In this document: piece after piece, positions 24,898 to 34,193 of the stretch
How the letters are laid out: the number at the start of each line of letters is the position of its first letter
Numbering within the stretch: the first letter of the stretch is position 1
DNA from: Alteribacillus persepolensis
GTDB taxonomy: Bacteria; Bacillota; Bacilli; Bacillales; Marinococcaceae
Length of the DNA: 64,000 nt
Reading direction: 5' to 3'
NCBI RefSeq assembly: GCF_900099605.1
Contig: NZ_FNDK01000001.1
Span: forward strand, 62,001 to 126,000
Notes under the pieces: generated by a model
Seen by the model: only the letters and a program-made list of their open reading frames with translations
What the model was told of the DNA's origin: nothing
Database searches by the model: none
Program-made: the position numbers and the translations under genes

Positions 24898-26265
24898 ATG
24901 AAAGTAGCTAAATTTGGAGGCACTTCATTAGCAAGTGCAGAACAAATTAAAAAAGTAACAAATATTGTTACTGCCGATAATGATCGCAAAATCATCGTTG
25001 TATCAGCCCCAGGCAAACGCAGCGATGATGATACAAAAGTAACGGATTTGTTAATTGGCCTTGGAGAAACGTATTTAAACGAAGGAAAGGCTGACGACGC
25101 TCTAGCAGCCGTTGTGGAAAGGTACCGCGACATTGCTGAGGGGCTTGGACTTGATGATGATATTGTGAAAACAATCAAAGATGATTTGAAGAGCCGCCTC
25201 GCTTATGATACGTCTAATGAAGGGCAGTTTATGGACCAGCTGAAAGCAAGCGGGGAAGACAATAATGCAAAAGTTATTGCTCGTTTTCTTCAACGTCTAG
25301 GATACACGGCTGAATACGTGCATCCAGAACAAGCTGGGTTATTTGTCAGTGATACTCCTGGGAATGCTCAAGTGCTTCCTGAAGCATACGATCATTTGTA
25401 TAAGCTGCGTGATAAAGACGGTATTCTTGTTATTCCAGGGTTTTTTGGCTATTCAAAGGAAGGCCGTCTCGTAACATTCCCGCGCGGCGGTTCCGATATT
25501 ACTGGTTCCATCGTTGCAGCAGGGGTAAAAGCAGATATGTATGAAAACTTTACGGATGTAGACTCCGTATTTGCTGCTAACCCAAAGGTGGTGGATGAGC
25601 CGTGCTCTATTAAACGCATGACTTATCGTGAAATGCGCGAGCTCTCTTACGCAGGTTTCGGTGTATTTCATGATGAGGCGCTAATTCCTGCTTTTCAAAG
25701 CAATATTCCAGTGTGTGTGAAAAATACAAATAACCCGGAAGCTAGTGGAACCATGATTATTAACGAACGAGAGTATGCCACGAACCCAGTGATTGGTATT
25801 GCTGCTGATAAAGGTTTCAGCACTATTTATGTACGCAAGTACTTGATGAACCGTGAAGTTGGATTTGGCCGCAAGCTCTTAGAGATTATTGAAGATGAAG
25901 AAGTGTCTTATGAACACATGCCTTCTGGTATTGATGACACTTCTGTCATTCTCGATGATAGTCAGCTAACGCCAGAAAAAGAAGATCGAATGATTCGTCG
26001 TATTATTGATGAATTAAACGCTGATGATGCTTATATCGAAAAAGGTTTTGCTATGATTATGCTTGTTGGAGAAGGTATGCATGAAACCGTTGGTATTGCG
26101 TCTCGTGCAACCAAGGCAATTTCTGAACAAGGTGTCAATATTGAAATGATTAATCAAGGTTCTTCCGAAGTGTCCTTATCGTTTGGTGTTCATGAAAGCA
26201 GCGTAGATGATGCTATTCGCGGGCTGTATGAAGAATTTTTCAGCGAAAAGAAAGTGTTGCAATAA
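24898..26265 (+). CDS. Aspartokinase
   Basis: This 455-residue enzyme phosphorylates aspartate, the first step to lysine, threonine, methionine and diaminopimelate. The N-terminal KFGGTSLA, the central FPRGGSDITG and the NFTDVDSVFAANP loop are characteristic. Two ACT domains occupy about residues 300-455 and give amino-acid feedback. Length and lack of an internal start suit the monofunctional aspartokinase III/YclM type. The frame opens at 24835, but AGGAGATG and family alignment place the start at ATG 24898. No lysine riboswitch is recognisable upstream. It stands alone. Confidence 0.93.
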   Translation: MKVAKFGGTSLASAEQIKKVTNIVTADNDRKIIVVSAPGKRSDDDTKVTDLLIGLGETYLNEGKADDALAAVVERYRDIAEGLGLDDDIVKTIKDDLKSRLAYDTSNEGQFMDQLKASGEDNNAKVIARFLQRLGYTAEYVHPEQAGLFVSDTPGNAQVLPEAYDHLYKLRDKDGILVIPGFFGYSKEGRLVTFPRGGSDITGSIVAAGVKADMYENFTDVDSVFAANPKVVDEPCSIKRMTYREMRELSYAGFGVFHDEALIPAFQSNIPVCVKNTNNPEASGTMIINEREYATNPVIGIAADKGFSTIYVRKYLMNREVGFGRKLLEIIEDEEVSYEHMPSGIDDTSVILDDSQLTPEKEDRMIRRIIDELNADDAYIEKGFAMIMLVGEGMHETVGIASRATKAISEQGVNIEMINQGSSEVSLSFGVHESSVDDAIRGLYEEFFSEKKVLQ

Positions 26266-26426
26266 AAAAGTCTGAGCATTTAAAAAGGATGTAGACCCAT
26301 AGACAAGCACGGCTGGTATAAAAATAACCCGTTGTCAGCGGATGGATAGTCATTCGTGTCAGTAGGATGTTATATGCATTTTAAGCAGGTTTACGTTGAT
26401 GCCATTGAGGAGTTTACAAAAAAGAA

Positions 26427-26450
26427 CCTCGTTCCTGGCCAGGAACGAGG
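26427..26450 (-). terminator. Terminator of the sodium channel gene
   Basis: CCTCGTTCCTGG and CCAGGAACGAGG form a 24-nt perfect palindrome flanked by A-run and T-run sequence. It lies 9 nt beyond the channel gene stop. Confidence 0.85.
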
Positions 26451-26458
26451 CTCTTTTT

Positions 26459-27328
26459 CTAACGGGACCGATTTTCTTTTTCTTCAAGCAGAAGTTGTTT
26501 GAGTTCTTGGACATCACGCTGCAGTTCGTCAATTTGTTTTTCATTCGTAAAAGGAGTAGGTTCTTTATTGTCATCTTTTTTATCGTTATTTGCTGCTAAC
26601 TCCATTTCGTTTGCTTTTTCCACATTGTTTACGATTACACCGATAAACAAGTTGAAAACAACAAACGTACCAACGAGTACGAAGCTGACGAAGTAAATCC
26701 AAGACAGCGGTTCTTGTTCGAAAATAGGCCGCATGACATTACTTGCCCAAGACTCTAGTGTTACTACTTGGAAAAGAGTAAGAAATGATAGCTGCAAGTT
26801 TCCAAAATACTCAGGAGCGATGTCTTGATAGAGCATTGTGCCAATAACCGCATAAATATAAAAGATAATACCCATCAAGATGAGAATATTGCCAAGAGCA
26901 GGGATTGTTAACAGCAGTGCATCTACGAGCCTGCGCAGCGACGGTATGACCGATATTGCTCGAAGCACACGGAGCACGCGCAAAATACGCAGTACTGTAA
27001 CAAAGTGTGCGCCGGCAAATACATGCCCTGCAAAAACAATGAGAAAATCAAACCAATTCCAAGTACCTTTAAAAAAGGATAGGGCAGGTTTGGCAGCAAT
27101 CATGCGCAGAATAATTTCTATGGTGAAAATCCAAAGCAGCACTCGGTCTAATGCATAAAAAACAGAGGTATAATCTTGATATAACCGCGGGTATGTTTCC
27201 AATCCAACAATGAGTGCATTGATTACGATAAAAATCATGATGGTGGCAAGAAAGGCACGGTGTTCTACCAAACGGGCAATCTTTTTTCTTATATGTGCGA
27301 CAGCCTCGCGGTTCATATGTAAAAACAT
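26459..27328 (-). CDS. NaChBac-type voltage-gated sodium channel
   Basis: This 289-residue protein is a single-repeat six-helix cation channel subunit that should work as a tetramer. The S4 voltage sensor has arginines every third residue (R114, R117, R120, R123 in TVLRILRVLRVLR). The pore has the filter TLESWAS at 190-196, identical to NaChBac of Bacillus halodurans and diagnostic for sodium selectivity. S6 ends FNLFIGVIVNNVEKA, followed by an acidic linker and a short C-terminal coiled coil (about 262-285). In alkaliphiles such channels aid motility and sodium re-entry for pH homeostasis. The start at 27328 follows AAGGAG; an ATG 12 nt downstream is possible. Confidence 0.93.
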   Translation of the reverse strand: MFLHMNREAVAHIRKKIARLVEHRAFLATIMIFIVINALIVGLETYPRLYQDYTSVFYALDRVLLWIFTIEIILRMIAAKPALSFFKGTWNWFDFLIVFAGHVFAGAHFVTVLRILRVLRVLRAISVIPSLRRLVDALLLTIPALGNILILMGIIFYIYAVIGTMLYQDIAPEYFGNLQLSFLTLFQVVTLESWASNVMRPIFEQEPLSWIYFVSFVLVGTFVVFNLFIGVIVNNVEKANEMELAANNDKKDDNKEPTPFTNEKQIDELQRDVQELKQLLLEEKENRSR

Positions 27329-27824
27329 TCCTCTCCTTATTTTCTTGTTTGTCTAATGATACCCTTTTAAATTTTACTAAAAGAAAAACGAAGTGAAAAG
27401 GTAAAAGCATGGAAAAACAATGGAGATATCATGACACTTGCTGAAAAAGGTTTTCATTTAAATATAGGGATGAATAAATAGTTTGATGTGTTACGCGTTA
27501 GGAAAAGTTACCTTTGTGAAGGGATGAAAGGATAAGAAAAATGCAATTATCCGGAAAGAAGGAAATGTGGCTGGGTTGAAGGAGCTTCTACGAAGAACGT
27601 ACATGTTCTGTGTTGAACGTAGAAGTAATTACCTCCTGTGGGAGGTGCGTCCTGTGGCAGCATCGAATGGAACGTCCTCCTGTGAGCCCGGCGGCAATTC
27701 AAGTTTTGCCTGGTTAGTGAACCTGAAGAGCTGCCCGATTCGAAAGGAAAAGGTGATGATAACCTTAATAAGCTTTAGAATATCAAAAAAGAGCAGCTCC
27801 AATAAAGGAGCGCTCTTTTTTGAT
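27329..27824. repeat. Gene-free gap with dispersed repeat
   Basis: No credible gene is present. The part from 27560 to 27735 contains GC-rich inverted segments (CTTCTACG with CGTAGAAG; ACCTCC with GGAGGT), ACGTCCTCCTGTGAGCCCGG-type blocks and AGTGAACCTGAAGAG (27716-27730), identical to 17203-17217. It looks like another copy of the dispersed Bacillaceae repeat. Confidence 0.5.
27786..27824 (-). terminator. Terminator of the proBAC operon
   Basis: AAAAAAGAGC-AGCTCC and GGAGC-GCTCTTTTTT form a hairpin just beyond the proC stop, with a T-run on the minus strand. Confidence 0.75.
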
Positions 27825-28661
27825 TTATGTCAGCGGACTTTTAGTAGAAGCACCTAATTCTTTGGAACGATTAATTGCTTCTTGGATTCCTTCTTGAAAA
27901 TGTTCTTGCAAGCGGTGGTGTTTAAACAATGTAAACGCTGCTTCTGTCGTACCACCTGGACTCATTACTTCTTGATAGAGATCATGCGGCGTTTTTTCTG
28001 TTTGCTGCAGACGTTTAGCTGCCCCGTGAAGTGTTTGGACAATGAGCTCTTTTGCCTCTTTGTCGGGAAGGCCGGCTTCTGTTGCTGCTGTTTGCATAGC
28101 TTCTACGAGATAATAAAAATAGGCAGGACCGCTTCCAGAAATACCAGTGACAGCATCCATCTTGCTTTCTTCAATCGTTGTCACTGTACCAATTGCTTGA
28201 AAGAGAACAGAAGACATATCCAAATGATACGCATTCGTGTAATACCCTTTGCAAAGAGCGGTTGCTGAAGCATTTACTTTTGAAGACGTATTTGGCATAG
28301 CACGGATAACCGGCGTTTCCTTTTCGAAAAGCTGTTCGATATAACCAGTTGAGAGACCGGCTAATACAGAAATAATTAAATGTTTGTCTGTTGTGCTGCC
28401 TTTAATCGTTGATATGCCTTCTGCAGCATGTTTTGGTTTGAATGCTAAAATGACAATATCGGCCTTCTCGACGGCTGCTTTGTTAGAGCTTGTGGTTTGT
28501 ACGTCATAGCGCTTCTGTAATTCATCAAGACGCTGCTGCTGGCTTTTATTCGTTACGACAATTTGCTCTGGAGAAACAAGCTGTTCGGACAGCAGGCCGC
28601 CAATAATGGACTCTGCCATCGATCCGGCGCCGATGAAAGCAAGCGTTTTGTTTTCAAGCAT
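27825..28661 (-). CDS. proC: Pyrroline-5-carboxylate reductase
   Basis: This 278-residue enzyme catalyses the last step of proline synthesis, NAD(P)H-dependent reduction of pyrroline-5-carboxylate. The N-terminal Rossmann motif is FIGAGSMAESIIGG, RAMPNTSSKVN follows, and the C-terminal helical domain has GISGSGPAYFYYLVEAM and EVMSPGGTTEAAF. The ATG at 28661 follows AGGAGGATA. It is the last gene of proB-proA-proC, 11 nt after proA. Confidence 0.95.
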   Translation of the reverse strand: MLENKTLAFIGAGSMAESIIGGLLSEQLVSPEQIVVTNKSQQQRLDELQKRYDVQTTSSNKAAVEKADIVILAFKPKHAAEGISTIKGSTTDKHLIISVLAGLSTGYIEQLFEKETPVIRAMPNTSSKVNASATALCKGYYTNAYHLDMSSVLFQAIGTVTTIEESKMDAVTGISGSGPAYFYYLVEAMQTAATEAGLPDKEAKELIVQTLHGAAKRLQQTEKTPHDLYQEVMSPGGTTEAAFTLFKHHRLQEHFQEGIQEAINRSKELGASTKSPLT

Positions 28662-28672
28662 TCTATATCCTC

Positions 28673-29920
28673 CTATTCTTTGATTTGTCCGCTGCCCACT
28701 ACAATATATTTTGAAGAAGTTAATGCTTTAAGGCCCATTGGACCACGGGCATGCAGTTTTTGTGTGCTGATGCCAATTTCTGCACCGAAGCCGAATTCAT
28801 CCCCGTCAGTAAAACGGGTCGAAGCGTTATGGTAGAGCGCTGCCGCATCAATGTGGCGGAAAAAGAGCTGCTTATTTTCAGCAGTTTCCGTAATAATAGC
28901 TTCAGAATGCCCTGTGCCGTATTTTTTTATATGGGACACTGCCTCTTTTGCATGTTCTACGGTTTTTACAGCAACAATCAAATCCAAGTATTCTTCCTTC
29001 CAATCATTTTCAGTGGCTGGTTTTACTTGTTCGTGTACGTGTTGTACTGCTTGATCTCCTCGAATGTCGACTCCTTTTTCAAGCAATGCACGGACAAGTT
29101 CTGTGCCGTGCTGGTCAAACCAGGATTGATGAACAACTATGGTTTCACAAGCGTTACATACTGACGGGCGCTGTGTTTTGGCATTAACGGCAATCGCTAT
29201 TCCCATATCTTTATCAGCTGTGTCATCAATATAGACGTGGCAGTTCCCGACGCCGGTCTCTAGCACAGGAACAGATGATTGTTTGACGACAGCCTGGATA
29301 AGGCCGGCACCGCCTCTTGGGATTAAAACATCCAAGTAATCATTCATTGTAAACATTTCTGAAGCAGCTTCTCTGGATGTATCTTTTGCTAATTGAACGG
29401 CATCTGTTGTAATGCCTTCTGCTTGAAGAGCAGAATGAATGGATTGGACAATTGCTTTATTGGAGTAATAAGCGGAGGAACTTCCTCTCAAAAAGGCAGC
29501 GTTTCCTGTTTTAATACAAAGACCGGCTGCATCAGCAGTCACATTTGGGCGGGCTTCATAAATGATACCTGCTACACCAAGCGGGACACGGATGCTGTCG
29601 ATTTGTAACCCGTTGGGGCGCTCCCAACTTTCGATTGTTTCACCAATAGGGTCTTTTAATGATGCTACTTGCTGAAAGCCATTCGCCATTCCTTTAATTC
29701 GGTCTGGTGTTAAGCGCAGGCGGTCAAGAAGTGCTGCGGATAATCCATTTTTTTCTCCTTGTGCTAAATCCTTTTCGTTCTCTAAAAGGATGACATCCAT
29801 GTCATCTAAGAGGCATTCACTCATTTTATGCAGCAAGCTGTTTTTTTCTTCTGTTGACAGCAAAGCCATTTCTTCAGAGGCTGCTTTTGCTTTTTGTCCT
29901 TGTTCTCTTATAACTCCCAT
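28673..29920 (-). CDS. proA: Gamma-glutamyl phosphate reductase
   Basis: This 415-residue enzyme reduces gamma-glutamyl phosphate to glutamate semialdehyde with NADPH, the second step of proline synthesis. It belongs to the aldehyde dehydrogenase superfamily. Signatures include VPLGVAGIIYEARPNVT, the LIPRGGAGLIQ loop and the active-site cysteine in PSVCNACET. The ATG immediately follows the proB stop, and its GGAGAGG site lies in proB, so the pair is translationally coupled. Confidence 0.96.
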   Translation of the reverse strand: MGVIREQGQKAKAASEEMALLSTEEKNSLLHKMSECLLDDMDVILLENEKDLAQGEKNGLSAALLDRLRLTPDRIKGMANGFQQVASLKDPIGETIESWERPNGLQIDSIRVPLGVAGIIYEARPNVTADAAGLCIKTGNAAFLRGSSSAYYSNKAIVQSIHSALQAEGITTDAVQLAKDTSREAASEMFTMNDYLDVLIPRGGAGLIQAVVKQSSVPVLETGVGNCHVYIDDTADKDMGIAIAVNAKTQRPSVCNACETIVVHQSWFDQHGTELVRALLEKGVDIRGDQAVQHVHEQVKPATENDWKEEYLDLIVAVKTVEHAKEAVSHIKKYGTGHSEAIITETAENKQLFFRHIDAAALYHNASTRFTDGDEFGFGAEIGISTQKLHARGPMGLKALTSSKYIVVGSGQIKE

Positions 29921-31039
29921 TTATATCCTCTCCTTTGGCAGATGTACCCATTCATCTCGGTGAATAACTTCTGCTTTATTAGTAACGGTTAATAATGATG
30001 CGTCATAAGACGATTTTCCTTTAATTTCTTTGATCTCGTTTGCAGACATGTTGACTTGCCCTTTGCCGATAATCTGACCTTTTTGGTCTTTTACTTCTAC
30101 AACGGCGCCGCTCTCAAAGTTTCCTTGCACGTTGATAATGCCAGCTGGAAGCAGGCTTTTTCCTTTATCAAGAAGGGCTGTTTTAGCTCCATTGTCAATC
30201 GTCAGCCCACCGGCAGGCAGAGAATGCAGGGCAAGCCACTGTTTTTTGCTGTTTAGCACAAAGCTGCCTGGAAAACCAATGTATGTGCCATCGCCTTTGC
30301 CAGCAAGAATGTCAGATAAAAAGGCGGAACCGAAGCCTGTGCCGATAAAAGTACGTAATCCTAGAGACAATGCTGTTTCTGCAGCTTCTAACTTGGATTT
30401 CATTCCGCCTGTCCCCACGTTCGAACCTGCATCACCAGCTTGCTCATACAAATCAGGAGTAATTTCTGATAAAAAGTGATAGCGTTTCGCTTGTGGGTTA
30501 GTGTTCGGATTAGAATCATAAATGCCGTTGATATCGGTTAAAATGATTAAACAATCGGCGTGAATAAGGCCGCCAACAAGTGCAGAAAGCATATCGTTAT
30601 CGCCAAATGTCAGCTCATCAACGGCAATGGTATCATTTTCATTAATAATAGGCAGAACACCGCGGTGCAGCAATTCAGATAACGTAGAGTATGCATTTTG
30701 ATATTGTGATTTGTTGGAAAAATTACTTCTTGTTAATAAGATTTGGCCGGTTTCTATCTTATACTCGTTAAAAGCTTCGGTATATGCCTGCATTAATAAG
30801 CCTTGGCCGACAGCAGCTGCCGCTTGCTTACCAGCCAAAGTAACGGGACGAGTTGGATAGTTCAAACCGGAAAATCCTGCTGCAACAGCTCCAGATGAAA
30901 TAAGAATGACTTGATGCCCTTCGTTTCGCAAGGCAGCAATAGCATCTGTATAACTTTTTAATTTTTCGCGGCTTAATTCACCACCTGGATTAGTGAGTGA
31001 ACTGCTGCCTATTTTGACGACAATACGCTGTTTTTTCAT
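29921..31039 (-). CDS. proB: Glutamate 5-kinase
   Basis: This 372-residue enzyme makes gamma-glutamyl phosphate, the committed step of proline synthesis. It has an amino-acid kinase domain ([43 protein letters not shown]) and a C-terminal PUA domain (about 280-370). The frame opens with a GTG nine bases upstream, but AAGGTG with 6-nt spacing marks the ATG at 31039 as the start. A T-box leader controls the operon. Confidence 0.95.
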   Translation of the reverse strand: MKKQRIVVKIGSSSLTNPGGELSREKLKSYTDAIAALRNEGHQVILISSGAVAAGFSGLNYPTRPVTLAGKQAAAAVGQGLLMQAYTEAFNEYKIETGQILLTRSNFSNKSQYQNAYSTLSELLHRGVLPIINENDTIAVDELTFGDNDMLSALVGGLIHADCLIILTDINGIYDSNPNTNPQAKRYHFLSEITPDLYEQAGDAGSNVGTGGMKSKLEAAETALSLGLRTFIGTGFGSAFLSDILAGKGDGTYIGFPGSFVLNSKKQWLALHSLPAGGLTIDNGAKTALLDKGKSLLPAGIINVQGNFESGAVVEVKDQKGQIIGKGQVNMSANEIKEIKGKSSYDASLLTVTNKAEVIHRDEWVHLPKERI

Positions 31040-31118
31040 GACAATCACCTTAAATAAGTAGTCGTATAGGACTGTGTTATTCTCTAGAAACGAACAAACG
31101 ATGATAATTAGCTAACAA

Positions 31119-31365
31119 TAAAAAAACTCTTCTGTCCTTCGTAAAGGACGGAAGAGTTGTTCCCGCGGTACCACCTTTATTGGAATACACAGAAGACAGA
31201 CGTCTATCCCTGTGTATTCCCGCTTTCTCCAGTAACGTTAGAGGGACGGTCAGGTTTATCCCTGACAGCTCCAGGGCGGGTTCAGAGATGCCGATATCCT
31301 GTAAAACCTCTCAGCCTAGGGCTTTACTCTCTGTTGGTGATCATTCTCTTACTATTCCCTTTCAC
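31119..31365 (-). promoter_or_regulatory. T-box riboswitch (tRNA-Pro) of proBAC
   Basis: On the minus strand a leader of about 250 nt shows T-box hallmarks: a Stem I region with AGAGAATGATCACC, a specifier loop reading GAA-CCC-GCC (CCC, proline, at 31280-31278), a perfect stem III of GAATACACAG with CTGTGTATTC, the T-box GGTGGTACCGCGGGA (31175-31161), and a terminator pairing AACTCTTCCGTCC with GGACAGAAGAGTT followed by seven T residues. Uncharged tRNA-Pro would stabilise the antiterminator and allow proBAC expression. Confidence 0.92.
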
Positions 31366-31513
31366 AGCATGATCATATCAATTTGCAAAAAGTTCAGTTA
31401 TATTTTACAAGGAACGTCATCCATAAAATATCCAGTTATCATATTATGTGAAAAAATCTTTTCATTTGTCAAGTCTGCTGCTAAAAATTATATTCAACAA
31501 GGAGGTGTACAAC

Positions 31514-32302
31514 ATGGAGACAACGAAACAAAACATCGTGATAACAGGAGCTTCAAGCGGCATAGGAGAATCTTTAGCACGAATGGCTGCAACACAAGGA
31601 CACTATCCTGTGTTGATGGCAAGGTCAAAAAAGCATTTGCAGCGTATACAGCGGGACATTCAAGCTGATGGTGGGGCATGTTCAATATATGTTTGTGACG
31701 TGACGGATGAACAGCAGGTAAAGCAAACAGCTGCTTCTATAATGGATGATGTAAAGAAAGTGGATATCCTGATTAACAATGCCGGATTAGGCCGATTTAT
31801 GTTAACAGAAGAAACAACTGCAGAAGATGCGAAAGCCATGGTCGATGTTAATATTTTAGGTTTATTTTATGTTGTTAAAGCGGTGCTGCCATTTATGAAA
31901 GCAAAAAAGCAGGGACATATCATTAATATTGGTTCACAAGCAGGAAGGTTAGCGACACCGAAATCGTCTATGTATGCAGCGACGAAACATGCATTGATAG
32001 GATTTAGCAATGCGCTGCGTTTAGAAACAGAACCGGATGGAATTTTTGTATCAACGGTGAATCCGGGTCCTGTTAAAACTAGTTTTTTTCAAAAAGCAGA
32101 TCCGAGCGGCCGGTATGAAAAGAGTATTAAACGTTTTGCTATGGAGACAGATGATGTTGCAAAACAAGTATGGGATGCAGCAATCGAAAAGAGAAAACGT
32201 GAAGTTAATATACCGAAGTGGATGGCAGCCGTTTCTAAGCTGCATGCCATGTTTCCTGGACTTATAGAAACCCTGGGAAAGCGTCAATTTTATAAAAAAT
32301 AA
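31514..32302 (+). CDS. Short-chain dehydrogenase/reductase
   Basis: This 262-residue NAD(P)-dependent oxidoreductase has the classical SDR layout: TGASSGIGESLAR for cofactor binding, NNAGLG, the serine in NIGSQAGRLATPKSS, and the catalytic YAATKHA pair. The C-terminus (FPGLIETLGKRQFYKK) resembles the DltE/YqjQ type. The substrate cannot be told. The frame is open 22 codons upstream, but AAGGAGGTG before the ATG at 31514 sets the start. It is divergent from proBAC and is the last gene before ylbG. Confidence 0.88.
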   Translation: METTKQNIVITGASSGIGESLARMAATQGHYPVLMARSKKHLQRIQRDIQADGGACSIYVCDVTDEQQVKQTAASIMDDVKKVDILINNAGLGRFMLTEETTAEDAKAMVDVNILGLFYVVKAVLPFMKAKKQGHIINIGSQAGRLATPKSSMYAATKHALIGFSNALRLETEPDGIFVSTVNPGPVKTSFFQKADPSGRYEKSIKRFAMETDDVAKQVWDAAIEKRKREVNIPKWMAAVSKLHAMFPGLIETLGKRQFYKK

Positions 32303-32418
32303 GCAACGATAAAATTATTATGTAAACAAAAGTTATAAAAAGCTATTGCAATTGATTGCTGTTAGTTTACCTGGCGTGCTAAACTATAAACAAACCTTCT
32401 AAAAAGGAGAGAGAAGGT

Positions 32419-32694
32419 ATGTTTCAAGAAAGAGCTGGAATGGCTGTATGGCTGCACTCTGTCAAACTAGCCAGACAATTACGCAAGTATGGTGTTGTCC
32501 ATTACGTTTCAAAACGAATGAAATACGCAGTAGTATATTGTAATAAAAGTGACATCGAGCAAACAGTGCAATCATTAGAAGCACTGCCATTTGTAAAAAA
32601 AGTAGAGCCGTCTATGAAGCCGGATATTTCTACTGAATTTTCAGGTCCTGTTCATCCAAGAGAGAAGCAATTTGATTATAATGTTGGTATTTAA
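32419..32694 (+). CDS. ylbG: YlbG (DUF2129) protein
   Basis: This 91-residue protein matches the YlbG family, with AVWLHSVKLARQLRKYG followed by VHYVSKRMKYAVVYCN and a C-terminal EFSGPVHPREKQFDY segment. It is a cytoplasmic protein of unknown function. The AAAGGAGAG site fits the ATG at 32419. In B. subtilis it follows ylbF directly; here the two are separated by ten intact genes. Confidence 0.9.
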   Translation: MFQERAGMAVWLHSVKLARQLRKYGVVHYVSKRMKYAVVYCNKSDIEQTVQSLEALPFVKKVEPSMKPDISTEFSGPVHPREKQFDYNVGI

Positions 32695-32788
32695 GTATGC
32701 TGTTCTTTTCTTCATTGAAAAGGGCAGCTTTTTCCTTCACGGCAGTATATGAAAGGCAGTTTGAAGAGAAAGAAGGGTATATACTGGC

Positions 32789-33982
32789 ATGGTAGACTGG
32801 AAGAAAAATTTATATATTTTAACGGCGTCTGTATTTATTGTTATGGCGGCGATGACAATGATTATTCCGTTTTTGCCGCTGTATTTACAAGATCTTGGCG
32901 TCACGGACCCTGAGCAGGTAAGCATCTGGTCAGGTGTTATTTTTGGTATTAATTTTTTTAGTGCTTTTTTAGTTTCTCCGTTATGGGGAAAACTGGCTGA
33001 TCGCTACGGGAGACGGCTTATGGTACTTCGATCGGGATTTGGAATGGCTGTGGTGATGATCTTAATGGGGTTTGCTACAGGTCCGTGGAGCTTGTTCTTT
33101 TTTCGGCTGTTAAATGGGACAATCTCTGGTTTTAATCCGGCCTCTATTACATTGGTTTCCACAAATACCCCAAAGCAGCACGTCGGCTATGCATTAGGTA
33201 TTCTGCAAGCTGGTGCTGTTGCTGGAAGCATTTGTGGGCCGTTGTTTGGCGGGCTAATGGCAGAGGTGTTTGGATTTCGAACGATATTTAATATTACCGG
33301 GCTGGGGATTGCCTTGGCGACATGTGCTGTATTTTTGTTTGTGAAAGAGGATTTTGATCCACCGAAAAATGAAGAAAAAACAAGTACGTGGCAGGATTTT
33401 AAAAAAATCGCTGGGATTCAGCCTATACCGTTCGTATACGTCATTGTATTCTTCATTCAGTTTGCACTTGTCGGTGTAAATCCGCTGGTCTCTTTGTTTG
33501 TGGAAGACTTAAGCGGCGGAGTCAACAGTGCATTCTTTGCAGGCCTGGCAGTTTCGGCAATGGGGTTTGCTAATATGCTGGCTTCACCACGACTTGGGAA
33601 GGTAAGCGATAAAAAAGGAGCTCAATATGTACTGTTTGGCTCGTTAATTGGTGCAAGCATTTTTTCGATTCCGCAAGCTTTTGTTACCGAATTGTGGCAA
33701 TTAATTGTGATGAGGTTTATGACAGGACTTTGTTTAGGAGGGCTTCTCCCAGCTGCAAATGCGCTTATTCGAAAATTAGCTCCTGAGGGGATGGAGAGCA
33801 GAACGTATGGCTTTTCCAACAGCTTTCTCTTTTTAGGTTCAATGCTTGGCCCAATGTTGGGAGGCGTCATTGCAGCAGCGGCTGGTATCCGCTTATTGTT
33901 TTTATTTTCTGCTGTGTTATTATTTACAGGTGTTTTGGTGATGTATTTTCAAGTAATTCCTCGTTTGCGGAAGAATGTTTAA
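32789..33982 (+). CDS. MFS multidrug-type efflux transporter
   Basis: This 397-residue membrane protein has twelve predicted helices and the drug:H+ antiporter signatures of the major facilitator superfamily: the loop 2-3 motif GKLADRYGRR (about 68-78), and the motif C-like GYALGILQAGAVAGSICGPLFGG in helix 5. These indicate efflux, but the substrates are unknown. The ATG is preceded by AAGAAGGG at a rather long spacing. It lies between ylbG and rsmD, where B. subtilis has no transporter. Confidence 0.88.
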   Translation: MVDWKKNLYILTASVFIVMAAMTMIIPFLPLYLQDLGVTDPEQVSIWSGVIFGINFFSAFLVSPLWGKLADRYGRRLMVLRSGFGMAVVMILMGFATGPWSLFFFRLLNGTISGFNPASITLVSTNTPKQHVGYALGILQAGAVAGSICGPLFGGLMAEVFGFRTIFNITGLGIALATCAVFLFVKEDFDPPKNEEKTSTWQDFKKIAGIQPIPFVYVIVFFIQFALVGVNPLVSLFVEDLSGGVNSAFFAGLAVSAMGFANMLASPRLGKVSDKKGAQYVLFGSLIGASIFSIPQAFVTELWQLIVMRFMTGLCLGGLLPAANALIRKLAPEGMESRTYGFSNSFLFLGSMLGPMLGGVIAAAAGIRLLFLFSAVLLFTGVLVMYFQVIPRLRKNV

Positions 33983-33993
33983 TCTATCAAAAA

Positions 33994-34132
33994 AAGGCTG
34001 TTCCTCAGGGTATAGGAACAGCCTTGCCCGAATGTTGCGGGCTATGGGAGAGGAGAAACCGGAGGAAGAGCTTATGGGGAAACGTAAGCCTTCTCCGCGG
34101 TTAAACAGCAACATGGAATCATGCTGCTGTTT
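33994..34132 (+). ncRNA. Structured RNA, probable ylbH leader
   Basis: Four hairpins follow each other. AAGGCTGTTCCT pairs with AGGAACAGCCTT; GCCCG with CGGGC; AACCGGAG with CTCCGCGGTT, enclosing GCTTATG with CGTAAGC; and AACAGCAACATG with CATGCTGCTGTT (one mismatch). Rfam lists a conserved ylbH leader upstream of this gene in Bacilli, and size and position fit. I identify it by position and structure, not by alignment. Confidence 0.5.
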
Positions 34133-34193
34133 GTCAGTATAGACGCCTGTCAGCAGTTTTATACACAAAAACAAAATTTCTCTTCGAAGTTCT

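Noticed and set aside
27567-27857. 96-codon plus-strand open frame between the sodium channel and proC genes
   Set aside because: It runs through a dispersed repeat and the proBAC terminator, has no ribosome-binding site and no protein-like pattern.
33920-34174. 84-codon minus-strand open frame before rsmD
   Set aside because: It overlaps the MFS gene end and the structured leader, and lacks a ribosome-binding site.
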